A stretch of DNA of 64,000 bases from Owenia fusiformis (Eukaryota; Annelida; Polychaeta; Sabellida; Oweniidae), in contig CAIIXF020000457.1 in assembly GCA_903813345.2 (NCBI GenBank), forward strand, positions 206,513-270,512, given 5' to 3'. Under the pieces are notes generated by a model. The model was given only the letters and a program-made list of their open reading frames with translations. It searched no databases and was not told where the DNA came from. This document shows positions 37,691-49,300 of the stretch, in pieces (the first letter of the stretch is position 1; each line of letters starts with the position of its first letter). Both the position numbers and the translations under genes were made by a program.

Positions 37691-38689
37691 TCCGATTTTT
37701 TTTAATCGTAGCCTTGGAGAAAGGCCTAAGCACTTTAGCATTGATTGGAGTTGTAACGCTTGGGTCATATTGCATAACAAGCTCAGAATCATTTTCTTCA
37801 CGTGGTTGTGCATTGTGTACTGGGGTTGTGATCTTTGTTGCATTTTTTGCATGTGTGTATATAGGCACATGATTTTCCTCGAATGCATTTTCCTGTGTTA
37901 GCGAAGTTGTAGCAATGGCCTTCCGGGACTGGATTGATGAGTGAGTTAGACTTAGATTGGCCTCGAAAATAAGATGTGCTTGCATTGGGTTTTGTTTTTA
38001 GGGAGATTCCTAAATTATTGTTTTTGTATTGCCTAGATTTCGCTCTTGCTCTGTCAACAAGGTCTATGTTGCGAACACCCCAAGTTAATGGAACAGACTT
38101 CTTATGCAATCTAAAATTTTCATCATAGGTTTTTGCTATGCTCGGACAAAATGTCCTTCACATCTTCCATATATTTCACGAGCCCCCCTATTTGTTCGTG
38201 GTGTACTTTGCAATATATTGCGACGAAAACATGAGAAGCCGAGGACCACTGGTCAAACGTTTTTATTTCAATGCGGGGTTTTGATGGATTTGCAACAACT
38301 GACGACGTTTGTTTTTTGATCGTAACGGTTATATCTATTTCACCAGGTATTTTTTCCAAAAGATGTGCAATATCAATGTATTCGTCCGAAACTATTTTGA
38401 TTTTGAGTTTTTGACTAATCCCACTGTCGAGTGGAATGCCTGATGATAATGGTAAAAATCTTTTTGATTCTGCATTGTTTGCATCAGACGAAGGTTCCTG
38501 ATGAATTGTGTTAGATGATGTGTTCGTATTATTCAATACTGTTTGTTTTTCGATAAGTGCGCTAATCGTCGGCATTAGTTTTCCCACAACTATTTGTACT
38601 ATTTCGTCACTGCTTTTTGTGGCGTCCTGACGTTGACGTTTTTGACCACCTGACGAATGTCTAGAGGTGGCTTTCCTTTTTGGAGGCAT
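37683..38689 (-). pseudogene. Gag-like protein of the same retroelement (frameshifted)
   Basis: 38689-38123 is open from an ATG (188 aa, basic N-terminus). A one-base shift near 38115 moves to the frame of 38109-37798. That frame holds a Cys-rich nucleic-acid-binding region of the form C-x8-C-x5-C-x3-H followed by C-x2-C-x3-H-x5-C. A further shift leads to the segment running toward the reverse transcriptase near a T8 homopolymer (~37693). The combination of CCCH plus knuckle is typical of gag from DIRS-like elements. Confidence 0.75.
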
Positions 38690-39293
38690 TAGTACCTGGA
38701 AGTAATTGTTTTTGGCAGTACATTGACTTTATAATAAAACTCGAACGTCGATTTTAGGTGTGTGAAATATTATGCCACAAATGTTTTAATTATAATTAAC
38801 AAAATGTGTCAAAGTAGGCAGTAATGTATTTCGTAGTGCTACTGACATTACGAAGGATTATAAATGTAATAGATGTATTATAAGCTATGTAAATGAAGGC
38901 CATAATGCTACTGACATTATGTCCATAATGCTACTGACATTATGGTAAATTAAAATGATTAGATGATCATCATTTAAAAAATTGAAACGCTTCATACTTT
39001 GGCAGTATAATGCGAATCTAGTATTATAACATAGTCTCTTACCATTTACTGATAGTAAGAGTATTAACGTATTTTCCGGTATTAACAGAAATGCTTTCTA
39101 TTACTGATAGAAAGAGTATATTAAGTATTTTTTGCTACTGACAGAAAAGCCTACTTTGACTGATATTGTAATTTTGTGGTTGTGGACTTAAATGTATATT
39201 ATAAATAATTAAATACATAATAATGCTTTTTTAAATTATATTAATGAATGAATTAATTAATCAATGTTGCTAGCAATATAGCAAAGACACAAC
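38690..39293. repeat. Spacer with short 'gctactgacatta' repeats inside the retroelement
   Basis: 'gctactgacatta' occurs at 38838, 38909 and 38931. The related 'ttactgatagtaagagta' and 'ttactgatagaaagagta' occur near 39044 and 39099, with 'gctactgacagaaa' at about 39133. No reading frame. Confidence 0.7.
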
Positions 39294-39911
39294 TCACTGT
39301 AGTAATTTACGTTTTGAGAAAATAAGGATCCTTTTTAGATTTGTGGCAAATTTTTCATTGCCTAAGTCCGAAAGATGAATGCCCTTTGAATCATACAATG
39401 TCGTGACTTCGTTGTAGAATCCTTGATTTGGAAATACAAAGATGCGCTCATATTTGACTCCAATGGAATTTAATTTAGCATTGAACAATAATCGGCGGCT
39501 TTCATAGTCTTCATAAAAAGTGTTTGTCAGTGTAAGACGTTTGAAAGCATGACCAATGCATACAAGTTTTATGCTGTCAAATCCTTCAAGGAGAAAGTTA
39601 GCTATGCTTTCTACTTTTGTAATAATTTTATCTATGTCGCAATGACGCACATCCAGATCATTTCCGCCAAACTGTAAGTATACAACCATCGGCGAAAATG
39701 CTTTTACCTCTTCAGACAGATATGCTGATAACATTTTCTTTTGATATTTCGATTTCGATCCCAATCTCCAGTGGAAACTGCCGCCTCGGATGCCTCGAAA
39801 GTTCAATTTCAATGAGTCATCTAAATCCAGATTTGTTTTATTTTTCAGTTGATAATCATTTAACCAATGTATTAATGAATGGCCAAATATAAGAATTCGA
39901 GTCTGTGCCAT
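39294..39911 (-). CDS. SGNH-hydrolase domain protein, intact, retroelement-associated
   Basis: 205 aa from ATG to stop. Block I is FGHSLI (Ser in GHS rather than GDS). A block II glycine lies in GIRGGSF, block III is FGGNDLD and block V is DSKGIHLSDLGN. The catalytic Ser, Gly, Asn, Asp and His are therefore all in place, which predicts an esterase/acylhydrolase fold. SGNH domains are known passengers of Ngaro-like tyrosine-recombinase retrotransposons, and this frame is on the same strand, upstream of the gag fragments. It has no visible lesion, unlike gag and reverse transcriptase. It has no signal peptide. Confidence 0.85.
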   Translation of the reverse strand: MAQTRILIFGHSLIHWLNDYQLKNKTNLDLDDSLKLNFRGIRGGSFHWRLGSKSKYQKKMLSAYLSEEVKAFSPMVVYLQFGGNDLDVRHCDIDKIITKVESIANFLLEGFDSIKLVCIGHAFKRLTLTNTFYEDYESRRLLFNAKLNSIGVKYERIFVFPNQGFYNEVTTLYDSKGIHLSDLGNEKFATNLKRILIFSKRKLLQ

Positions 39912-41029
39912 ATTGCAGCTTTATAATTAAGATAACATATTTTTATTTAATAACTGAAAGTGTACTCACACTTTGATGTAGTGTCCTGGGTAGTATATTT
40001 ATATATATCCTGTCCAAGTTTTCAGATTTTAATCAAGTTTAAATTTCAATATTTATACGTATACATAAAGTGAGTTCGTATTCTCTCACTGTAATTGTAA
40101 GACTGCTTGATACTTGTGTTGGAATGGAATACTGACCAAGCAGTCCCCTCCTTCTCATTGGATAACCCTGTGTTACTATGGAAACGCTCAGACCACAAAA
40201 CCGCTTATTGGCATAAGTGTAGAATATATGTTCATATACATTTTAAATGATAAATATTAAATTTGATGTAAATCCAAGATTTCAAAGGTTTTATTTGAAG
40301 TTTCAAATTGTACAATTTGAGTTACTGAACGATGTAGGAATTGTTTATACATTGTTATTGAACTCACGATTTTTTCACTTGGCATCTTTTGAGGTGGATG
40401 TCGCCTTTGGCATCAACGTTGAAAATTGGGATCGAATTCGAAACCTGCCATAGTTTCTCCTGACGACCATTGTGGATTATTATGCTCAATGGATTATGGC
40501 GCGACTGCGAATGGATGTGTATATTATTTAAAACGACTTTGAGACGACTGGATTTGTTCTATCCCACATCATCTGAGACTGAATGCTCTATCTTGTTTGT
40601 ATACTTGAATCTACAACAATTTTCGATCATGATGCGTATTGGCTATCAATTTCAAATTCTTTCTTCAACATGTACCACGTTGTTCAATAAGTTAAAATAA
40701 AAATCCACTCATTTCAAAGGTTTTTTGTAATTTTTTCATGAAATTTTCACATAACATCCAAAAATATCAGCATCTCCGATTTAATTGGTCAAGCATAACG
40801 GTTGCTATGGTATCTTGACTTTTGGATAGGCGGGGCACTTTTTACGTCACACTTTTTCATCGAAAAACAACATAATAGTAGGCAAAGTTACGAGTGAATC
40901 TGGACTGCAGTTGAAAGTTCTTTCATTGTTCCGTACATGTCTTAACTTTGATCAGTGAAAGCTTTTCCTCTTTCGAATTTAGTCATCACGGAATCTCTCT
41001 TGTGCCTTTGATGATGTCATGATCAATCA
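39912..41029. other. No gene recognised
   Basis: AT-rich. It may include the 5' end of the retroelement, but I could not define terminal repeats. Short plus-strand frames at 40247-40700 show no motif. Confidence 0.35.
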
Positions 41030-43040
41030 CACTGTGGCTAGTCGAAATATGTGGATGCGGTCATGTACATGTAATGTATCGTAAGTGCCCGCGTACATTA
41101 TAGGGCATGGGGTCATTGTAAAAAACAGCAACTCGAGGTTATTAACATTGAGTCTTGAAATATTGCGTATATATATATATATAGCATGACAATATCGGAA
41201 CGTTTCAGCAACTACATTCCTGTAATAGAGAAGATATTTGAACAACAGTTCGCAAACCTAAACATATGAGGGTTGATCACAAAGTTCTCATAATATCACT
41301 CTAATTTCTTTATTTTTCAATATATTCTAATGAAATTTTGAATAGACATTCCTCATTCAGTGAAGCAATTGACCGCCCATTTCAAGACACCCTTCTGAAG
41401 AATTGAGAATTGATAGACCAGATATAAATCCATCAACCGGAAAAAGCTGTACAGAAAAAAAAACTATGATCTCATCCCTCATACTGTGAACTTGAAAAAT
41501 GGGTCCATGTCATGCAATGATCATGATGAAAATATTGAATCATGACTGTACATCAATCAAGTGAATTCAGAGCCAAAGACTCATCAATCCACTGTTTTAC
41601 CCAAAGATCAAGTTCCAGAGCCATTTACATCCCTTTACAGTGACGACGAGCAATCAACGGATGGACCATCCGTAAATCATGATGATTTTGTAAGCTCAGC
41701 TGAACGAGCCTACAGATTCCTTTAAACAAATGATTCAAATTCAAGAATACTAATATCGATTTACAATTTTTTGATATAGTGGTAAGTGGAGTCTTTCCAA
41801 TTACCAATATAGCATTGTTATTGTTTTGAACACAGTGGATTATAACCGCTCCATGTACCTAGCAAGTAAGATACAGAAAGGAAACTAAATATATTTGGTT
41901 TGTGGGCTTTCTGTTTCATGGGACGTTTTTTAAATAAGAGGCCATTCATTTTAACTTTTAATTCTTATGTTAATAAAAATTGTCCGGGTCAACACAGGCT
42001 TCAATAAAAGTATTGCAGGGGCACATCAGTGGAGAAGGCCATGGGTATAATATTTCTTAATTAAACATTCTGTGTTATAATACGAAAATCCATGAAGAAT
42101 TGCTTTATTACAAACTGACATGTATGCTAATTGTGTTTAATGATAATTTTGAATAATCTTGTCGGAATTCTGGCCGACCTAGCACTTTACTTTCTTGTCC
42201 ATCATCGTCTTAAAGATATATACTATGAGATTTAAAGTGAAATCCCTATTAGATCTAGTAAACATATAATGTAGATTTTTCCTGATATCACACATGAGTT
42301 TATCACCAGGCATCAAATGCGCACCATATACTATTGTTAATACCTCAACTGAAATACTTGATTCTGATTGGTTGATTAGCGGTCAACAATATGTACTTGA
42401 TTGTATACTGTAAAAGTCCATTTTTGTTGTATTTTTGTTTCAACTCAAGTTTATATATGTAACCATAATTATTTCTTCTTATTGCATTTGGTGAAAGCTT
42501 TTAAAGAAGTGAAATATCAAAAATACACAAATTCAAAATAATTTAATTATAACCTAGTCAGTCTGATAATTGAATCCAAAAATAACGTCGACTGATCCAC
42601 ATGATACATCATAATTAAATTGATTTTTTAAAATGAATATCTCATACCATAGCCCCTAAAATATCAACGTGTTGGATATGTATTTTACTCCACACAGACA
42701 TTTTGGATATGGGAAATAATTATATTACTTGAATTTTCTTTTCTCCGTTATAAAGTAAACCTACATGGCAATTTATACAAACCTCACAGCTGTGAGCGAG
42801 ATGATAAAACGGGTCAAGTGACCTCGTTTGAGTTATCTATTCGCCGTAAAATATCACCGAAAGTGTGTTTATAGGCTAGCTCTGGTTTGGTAAATCAATG
42901 AAATATGATATCCTCGGATGAGTAAATATAGATCATTTAAACAAAAGTGCAAAATTCTTCCATTGAAGAGAACAGAGGCAGTTACTAACGATACATTACA
43001 TGTATATGACTGCATCCAGATATTTCGACTAGCCACAGTG
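41030..43040. mobile_element. 2.0-kb DNA transposon with CACTGTG ends and 5-bp duplication (Transib/ProtoRAG-like ends)
   Basis: The left end starts CACTGTGGCTAGTCGAAAT and runs ~52 bp (41030-41081). The right end (42989-43040) is its reverse complement with three mismatches. Both ends are flanked by AATCA (41025-41029 and 43041-43045). Starting with CAC plus a 5-bp target duplication is the signature of Transib and RAG-like elements, whose ends resemble the V(D)J signal heptamer. There is no long transposase frame. A diverged plus-strand frame at about 41420-41725, acidic and interrupted by TGA, may be a remnant of unknown origin. Probably nonautonomous. Confidence 0.7.
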
Positions 43041-43289
43041 AATCATATGGGAAATACAAAGTCTAGTTGAAGTGTGACAGTGCTGTCATTTAGTTGTTCT
43101 AATTTCTAATCTCGCCCCACTTATGAATCTTATCTCAGTCTTTCATACGAACCTAAATTCACAATCAGAGGAAGTATATTGTATTTTGAGATATCGTTGC
43201 TTTTCGTTTTAATTACCACCAATCAATTACCATTGATCTGCTAGAGTAGAGGGGTGGGGTTGCTGCTTCCACCACTGCTCTCTAACGAC

Positions 43290-43585
43290 CCAGTTACATT
43301 TGACCTACGGCAACCGTATCTTTACAAAATCGAAAGAAATATGCAATAATTTTTAATATAGGGATGAGAATTAAGTACAATGTAAATTATTTATATCGAT
43401 TTTGTAAAGTTACAGCTGCAAATGTGAACGAGGCGGGCGTACGAGCGTACGGCAACCGTAGCTTCCCAAAATCGAAAGAAATATGCATCATAATTATAAT
43501 TCATATATAGGGATGAGAAGTACGATGTAAATTTTCTATATCGATTTTGTGAAGTTACATCCGTAAATATGAACGAGGCTTAAGC
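43290..43585. repeat. Tandem duplicated foldback unit (~140 bp x 2)
   Basis: 'acggcaaccgta' followed by 'aaaatcgaaagaaatatgca' occurs at about 43304 and 43449. 'gggatgagaa', 'tatatcgattttgt' and 'aatatgaacgaggc'-like endings follow in each. Within each unit the ends are also inverted (ttacatttg / caaatgtgaa). Confidence 0.8.
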
Positions 43586-43696
43586 ACAGGCCTATCAAAG
43601 TGTCGACTATAAAGTATGTAATGAGTCATGTGTGAAATGTGTGTGATGGGCTTGCTGAAATACTTTACATATGAATCAACCTGTAATACTTAGAGG

Positions 43697-43815
43697 TTAT
43701 GTCACTATCTTTGCATATATGCCCGAGGGTTTCAGTGATATATGGCCCGACCTTGGGAGGGACATTGATCACTGAGAACCGAGGGTATATGTGCAACGAT
43801 AGTGACATAAACGAT
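43697..43815. repeat. Foldback, ~44-bp arms
   Basis: 'gttatgtcactatctttgca' at the left is answered by 'tgcaacgatagtgacataaac' at the right, with 'cccgaggg' and 'ccgaggg' also paired and 'cagtgat' near the centre. Several mismatches. Confidence 0.85.
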
Positions 43816-44067
43816 TTCTATGATGATCTAGTCTGGTCAGAGAGTACCATTTTCTTATCTAATTGACTAGCAATGGTTCGGAAATGATGATTTATTCCCA
43901 TGTTTGTATCTTACGAATGTACGAGTCAATTTGACCTAGGCCTAATGTATGACGTAGTAACAGCGCTTGACCAATCAGAAAGTTAGCGGGCGCGGGCTTT
44001 TCAAAAGTTATATTGGCCCGCTGCCTTGTGAAGAGTTTACACTATACATCATCATAGGTATGTTATA

Positions 44068-44212
44068 ATATAAGTTATTGAATGATTTGAAGTGCAATAC
44101 AGGATATATTCTGCTCGAGAAATTTTGTATTTGAACGAGACGAAGTCGAGTGCTAATACAGAATATCGAGACAGAATATATCCTGTATTGCACTTCAAAT
44201 AAGTCAATAACG
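44068..44212. repeat. Foldback, ~57-bp arms
   Basis: 'tgaagtgcaatacaggatat' and its reverse complement 'atatcctgtattgcacttca' lie either side of a centre near 44140. 'gttattgaat' and 'gtcaataac' form the outer ends. Confidence 0.9.
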
Positions 44213-44227
44213 TTTTTATCGTGTGAT

Positions 44228-44324
44228 CCTCTGTATTGCTACTGAGATTGTCCCCTTTGTACCAATAGTTTCTGTATTGGGACGGAGATGATCAACGGGG
44301 ACAATCTCAGTAGCAATACAGATT
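44228..44324. repeat. Foldback, ~29-bp arms
   Basis: 'ctgtattgctactgagattg' is inverted at 'caatctcagtagcaatacag', with an additional inner pair (cccctttgt/acgggg). It follows the previous foldback directly and shares the 'tgtattgc' core. Confidence 0.9.
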
Positions 44325-44329
44325 GGTAC

Positions 44330-45314
44330 AGCACAAGGACTGACCGATCAGAAGGCTTCATTTTACAGATCATACGATAAACAATGTATAGGGGTGCAAT
44401 GGGTCATAATAAATCATTGTATTTGATGAATCCTGTTAAATAATGGGGATGATGTGCCGGATGATGTGAAGGAGTGTGCGATCGATGGGATCATATGTCA
44501 TGTGAAAAATGTAAATGATGAAATGTGTTAAAATAGAGCGCATTGAGTCATATGAATTAGAGTACACAAAATGTAGGGAAAATAATGTGCAAAGAACAGT
44601 ACGGAAACGGCACAATGGAAAGAGGGTAATGGATCATAGGAAGTGAATATAGCTTAAGAAAATATCTATCTTGAAGAAAAACACTTTAGGTTTTCACTGA
44701 CGTGAGATGGAGTTCGAACTTAACATGTTTTGGAATGTAATGACTCGTTTACTGTATATGTACAAACAAGTCCAACACCCTGCCACGTTATCATGCAACA
44801 CTTCAATCGATGTTACCGTAAAATGGTTTGCTATTTAAGATACTCATTATACAAAACCGTATAGTCTGTGCAAGGTCGGCATATCTAATACCCAGGGCTT
44901 AGTTGTGTACCAAACGAAACGAGAAACGACAGGACATCCGGGGCTTTGTTTGGTCCTCATTAGGGTCAATACAACCTACTTGACATTTGTTTTGTTTATG
45001 GTATAGGAAAAGTAGTACTTAAAACACTAGTTTGCTACTTTGTAGATGTATGGCACGTATAATGTTTGGTAATACACTGTAGCTAGCTAGGAGCGTCAGG
45101 GACCGCTGACAGATTATAATTTTGAACCCAAAAATTGAATTATATCTTTGGCGGTCTCAGTAAATTAATGGGATAATCAGGTCCTATGTGCTTTTTACAG
45201 ACCCAAAAATCAATGCTCGCTTATAAATGTAGCAAAATCTTTTTTCGTTCGTGGGATTTTTCTCACCATATAACCGAGCGTGAAGTTTTTGAATAGGACT
45301 ACATGATCTGAATG
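44330..45314. other. No gene recognised
   Basis: Unremarkable sequence. Short reading frames only. Confidence 0.4.
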
Positions 45315-45531
45315 CAGGCCCGTAGCCAGGGGGGGGGGGGTTCGCAGGGTTCGGGCGAACCCCCCCCCCTGGCCAAAAATTCTTTCAAAATCATGCAGTT
45401 TTTCACCATTTTGAGCACTTCTCAAGTGATTTTAGCCATATTTGGGCCAAAATTGTCAAATGTGAACCCCCCTGGAATTTTTTGAAAAATGAACCCCCCC
45501 CCCCCTTGGCAAATCCTGGCTACGGGCCTGG
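45315..45531. mobile_element. Complete MITE with CAGGCCCGTAGCCAGG terminal inverted repeats
   Basis: It starts CAGGCCCGTAGCCAGG and ends CCTGGCTACGGGCCTG, perfect 16-bp inverted repeats. Flanks are gaatg on both sides, suggesting a 5-bp duplication. Internal G and C runs frame 'ttcgggcgaacccc'. The copy at 32385-32580 lacks the right end. Confidence 0.85.
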
Positions 45532-46248
45532 AATGGATGGGAGGATTCGATGGGCTGGGATTTGAAAAATTATGATTTGAACTTTGTCAATTTTACATGT
45601 ATTTCAATGGGTGAAAAAAGTAAGTTGCCAATGGTAAATGGTGTACAAAAAATTAATTTGATTGGCTAGTTCAAATCGGATGCGGTAAAAAACGAACGCC
45701 GATTTGCGAACGTTCCTGTGGCAAGCAGTGACTTCTCCTCATCCTCAAATGAATGATTCTACTTCTTATGCATTATGAAGGCACAATTTTAGATGTACAC
45801 TTTCTTTCAAAAGTTTTTTTACAGGTTATGCCAATAAGAATTCAAATATAAAAAGACTTAAAACGAAGTCCAATGGAGGCGTTGAGGTGGCTTATTTTTT
45901 GGAGGGGCGGGTGTAAGTACATGTAGTATGTATCATGTTTTTTAAATATTTTCTCCAAACTCTGATTATGTAGACATCACGTCCTCATAACTATAAATAT
46001 TGAAACACAATATTCAATGCAATGTTTAGGCTATATTTCATTTAAGTCCGAAAGCAATACAATGTGAATTTTAAATGTATCTCTCGACGTAGACGAGTCA
46101 TGTGACAATATCTGGCTAATGTTACGATCGATCAGATATGATGACATGGCATACATGTATACTATTTAATTCGTGGCTAATGCTTGTATTCATATTGTGG
46201 TATTTCATAATCTTGGCGTCTTCAAGTTTGTGGCTCTCGGGCAGTCGT
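45532..46248. other. Downstream of gene C, includes its probable 3'UTR
   Basis: On the minus strand an ATTAAA lies near 46160-46165, about 90 nt after the gene C stop, and is a possible polyadenylation signal. The rest is unremarkable. Confidence 0.35.
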
Positions 46249-46358
46249 TTAAGTGCACACATTGGACACACATATCCCAGTAGAACCATCTGGCTTCTCG
46301 CAATCAAGTTGTCCTGTGATCCAATTATAACCGAAGACAACGTTCTGAGGGCTACTAC
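46249..46358 (-). CDS. Gene C exon 7 (Cys-rich C-terminus)
   Basis: Acceptor AATTTATAG, entering in phase 1 to complete a Gly codon. It encodes 35 further residues ending GICVSNVCT and a TAA. The frame agrees with exon 6 over a 2.4-kb intron. The alternative frame in this stretch has no splice support. Confidence 0.7.
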
Positions 46359-49300
46359 CTATAAATTCAATTAAACACTTGTTGGAAATATTCTCCGTAT
46401 AACACACCGAGTTTTTCTACGCATTGAAAAAAATAAAAATACAATTTTAGTAATATTGACCTCATAAACTATGGAAAAACACAGGATATGATTGGAGAAA
46501 AAATGCTACCTGTACACATTCCAAGGAAAATCTTAGTTTGTGCTTTTAATGTATGGTTTTAAGAAATAACCCAAATTACAGTACCAGGTCCATCAAAGCC
46601 CAAAGACAATGTATGCAGAGACATCTATTCATGTATATAGCATTTATTTTATAGAACTATAAATTTGACTGCCATAAATGCGGACAAATAGTGGTGTTCA
46701 TTCTTTGAAATGATGATGTTATTGATGTTAACGCCATTCCCACGACTTCAAATTTAAATTTGCGCATGCGCAGCACTGAGAGAGTACGTGCTCATGACTG
46801 TTCACGTGATCACATTCTGCATTTTGATTGGAGATGATGCGGGAGATGACGTAATGGGGAATCCACGAATACGATAGAATATGAAAGAATTGTGGGAGCT
46901 ACTCACACTTCTTCTGATTCTACTTCTCATACCAAGAAAGATTGGCTCCAAGAGGCAAAACAGCCCTTACAGTTCACGTCACCAAACTAGTCAATGGGCA
47001 AAAGGGCAAACGTCTGACTTTTTATCTCGAGTTATGGATTTATATTCCTTACTGGCCTATCTGAGGTTCTAAAGCTATGTCTAACCTTCACTTTGACCAG
47101 AGGCATATCAAACAGTTTTATATGTCTCTGCTTTGACACTAAACTCAATAGGGGCCAAACATCTACTTTTTGAGATAATTGATCAATTGCGACACTACCC
47201 CCTTTCTCTGCCGACAGAAAATTGAAATTCACAAAAATGAAGTCAAAATTAATACGCATTTTGACTCGAAATTTTCCTTCAGATAACCCAAATAAACGTA
47301 TTTTCAGAAGAAATTGCATATTGTCATTGCAAAAAGATGACAACTGTACCTATATACTAGCTTACTGACTCGTCGGGATCACAATTGTGTTGGGACTACA
47401 TTCATTTTTTAAAACTACTTTTTTCTGAAGTGACGTATTGGGGCATTTTGGCCAGAGTGCAAAATCGATATTCTGTCCAAGGGGGAGGGGGATTAACCCC
47501 AGAGTTAAAAGATGACATACGCTTATAATGTAAACCTGTATTGAGATGACATACACCTCTGATTGGTCCAAATCGATTAACAAAAATGGCGGATTCAAAA
47601 TGTTCTAATAACGCTTCGAATAATATTACGTTGATTCATGGCGTATACACCAATATCATAGCTTGGTTTTTCACACCAAGATAAAGAAATATGTAAGGAA
47701 TATGTTTAATCGATTAAAACATCACGACGACGCGTTATGTTCGAAAATTAACTGGTGAGAATTTGCACAAACGAAGGTGGTACGCAAGAGACGTATTATG
47801 TCTGTCATCGCTATCTGGGGCTTTCCCCTCTCTTATTCTGTCCCACATATGGAGATGTCGTGATTCAAAATTCGAATTCAAACAGCGGCCATTTTGTTCA
47901 CTTCATCATCTGAATGAATTTTGTTCTTATTTCTAAAGGAAAAATTCCAAAACCCACAAGAAATGATCGAGATATTGGTTCGAATCTTTTGGAGTGTTTA
48001 TTTTGAATTTATATTATAGTCGGTTATAATTTCAGAAAATATCCACATTTAGACGTTTTCAATGTTGGAAAATATCGAGCTTCGACCATGGGAGCCAATC
48101 CTCCTTGTTCTCATACCATGACCTGCGCACGAGTCGACATATACTGTAGCACACTTTTTTCAAGACACTATAACTTTTTTATATTCCAACCTACATACCC
48201 CAAACTTTGCAGTTATATAGTGCCAGGGGTTCTTAGTTGTAATATTATGCAACAAGTCCTTCAACTTGGATAATATTTGATCTAAAAGAGGAGTTCAACT
48301 GGTACGCCACCCTATTTGATGATAGATTTTAGTTTTAGTCGCCTTGCTGATATAGCAGTATCAATTGAACATTAGCTATTTTATTTTCAAAGTGTCTTAA
48401 TTGCCAGCTTTAGTTGAGCAATATTTTAGATTGGGTGCCTTTATACAATCTCCTGGGGACCTTCCCATACCCTATACTCGCTGGGATTTGCATCAGGGCT
48501 ATTAGCTTGCCGGTCATCAGGCCATATCAGTTCAGGAACATTTTGCAAATTATACTTATTTCACATGGCACACTTCATGTTTAAGTGAGACGTTGGTGAC
48601 ATATTTTATTCAAGTAAAAGTGTATAATTCATGATTCATGGCTAGACAACAACCTCAAGTTTCATTTGGTATGCAAATTATGATTTTGAACCAAAAATTG
48701 AAAAAGTTATAGCATTTTGAAAAAAAGTGGCGTTTTTATTTGGCCCACCCTGTATAACATTGTTTACCCCAAATGTCAAAACTAAACTTGCTATGGAAAC
48801 GCCGGGTAAACATACCTGAACTTCTCTTCTTACTAGGTTTTTGACAGATTAAATAACAGGGAGGCAGACCGAAAACGCTGGGCTTTGGTGTATAGTTGTT
48901 GTAATAGTACGGCGTCCCAGTAAGGCCTGCAATTCTTTCGCATTCAGCAACCCTTGAGGACGAAGGTGGATCAGTTGCAGGACAAGCAGGTCTGTTCAAG
49001 CTGGCAGGAGCATCTCCGACATTAATGTGGTATTGTCCACCAACATTACCTGGTGAAACGTATCGGGCAACCTCGTATGTCTAAAATTTGTAGATACATG
49101 GAGTTTATGATGCGCCTATGATCTAAGTCTAAATGTGGCAGACCTAAATATTTATTCAAACGATAAAAACGACAAAACCATTTAATGGAGACATTACGCT
49201 AGAAATGCTAGAAATTGCTGTTGATAAATAATACTTTCTTTCATTTTATTTACATCAGGACAATATATAAATGTTATTCATAGTGCTAGGATGTAATATC

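Noticed and set aside
38105-38130. Programmed -1 frameshift between the two gag frames
   Set aside because: The shift site has only five A in a row and does not form the canonical slippery heptamer. With other lesions present, ordinary decay is simpler.
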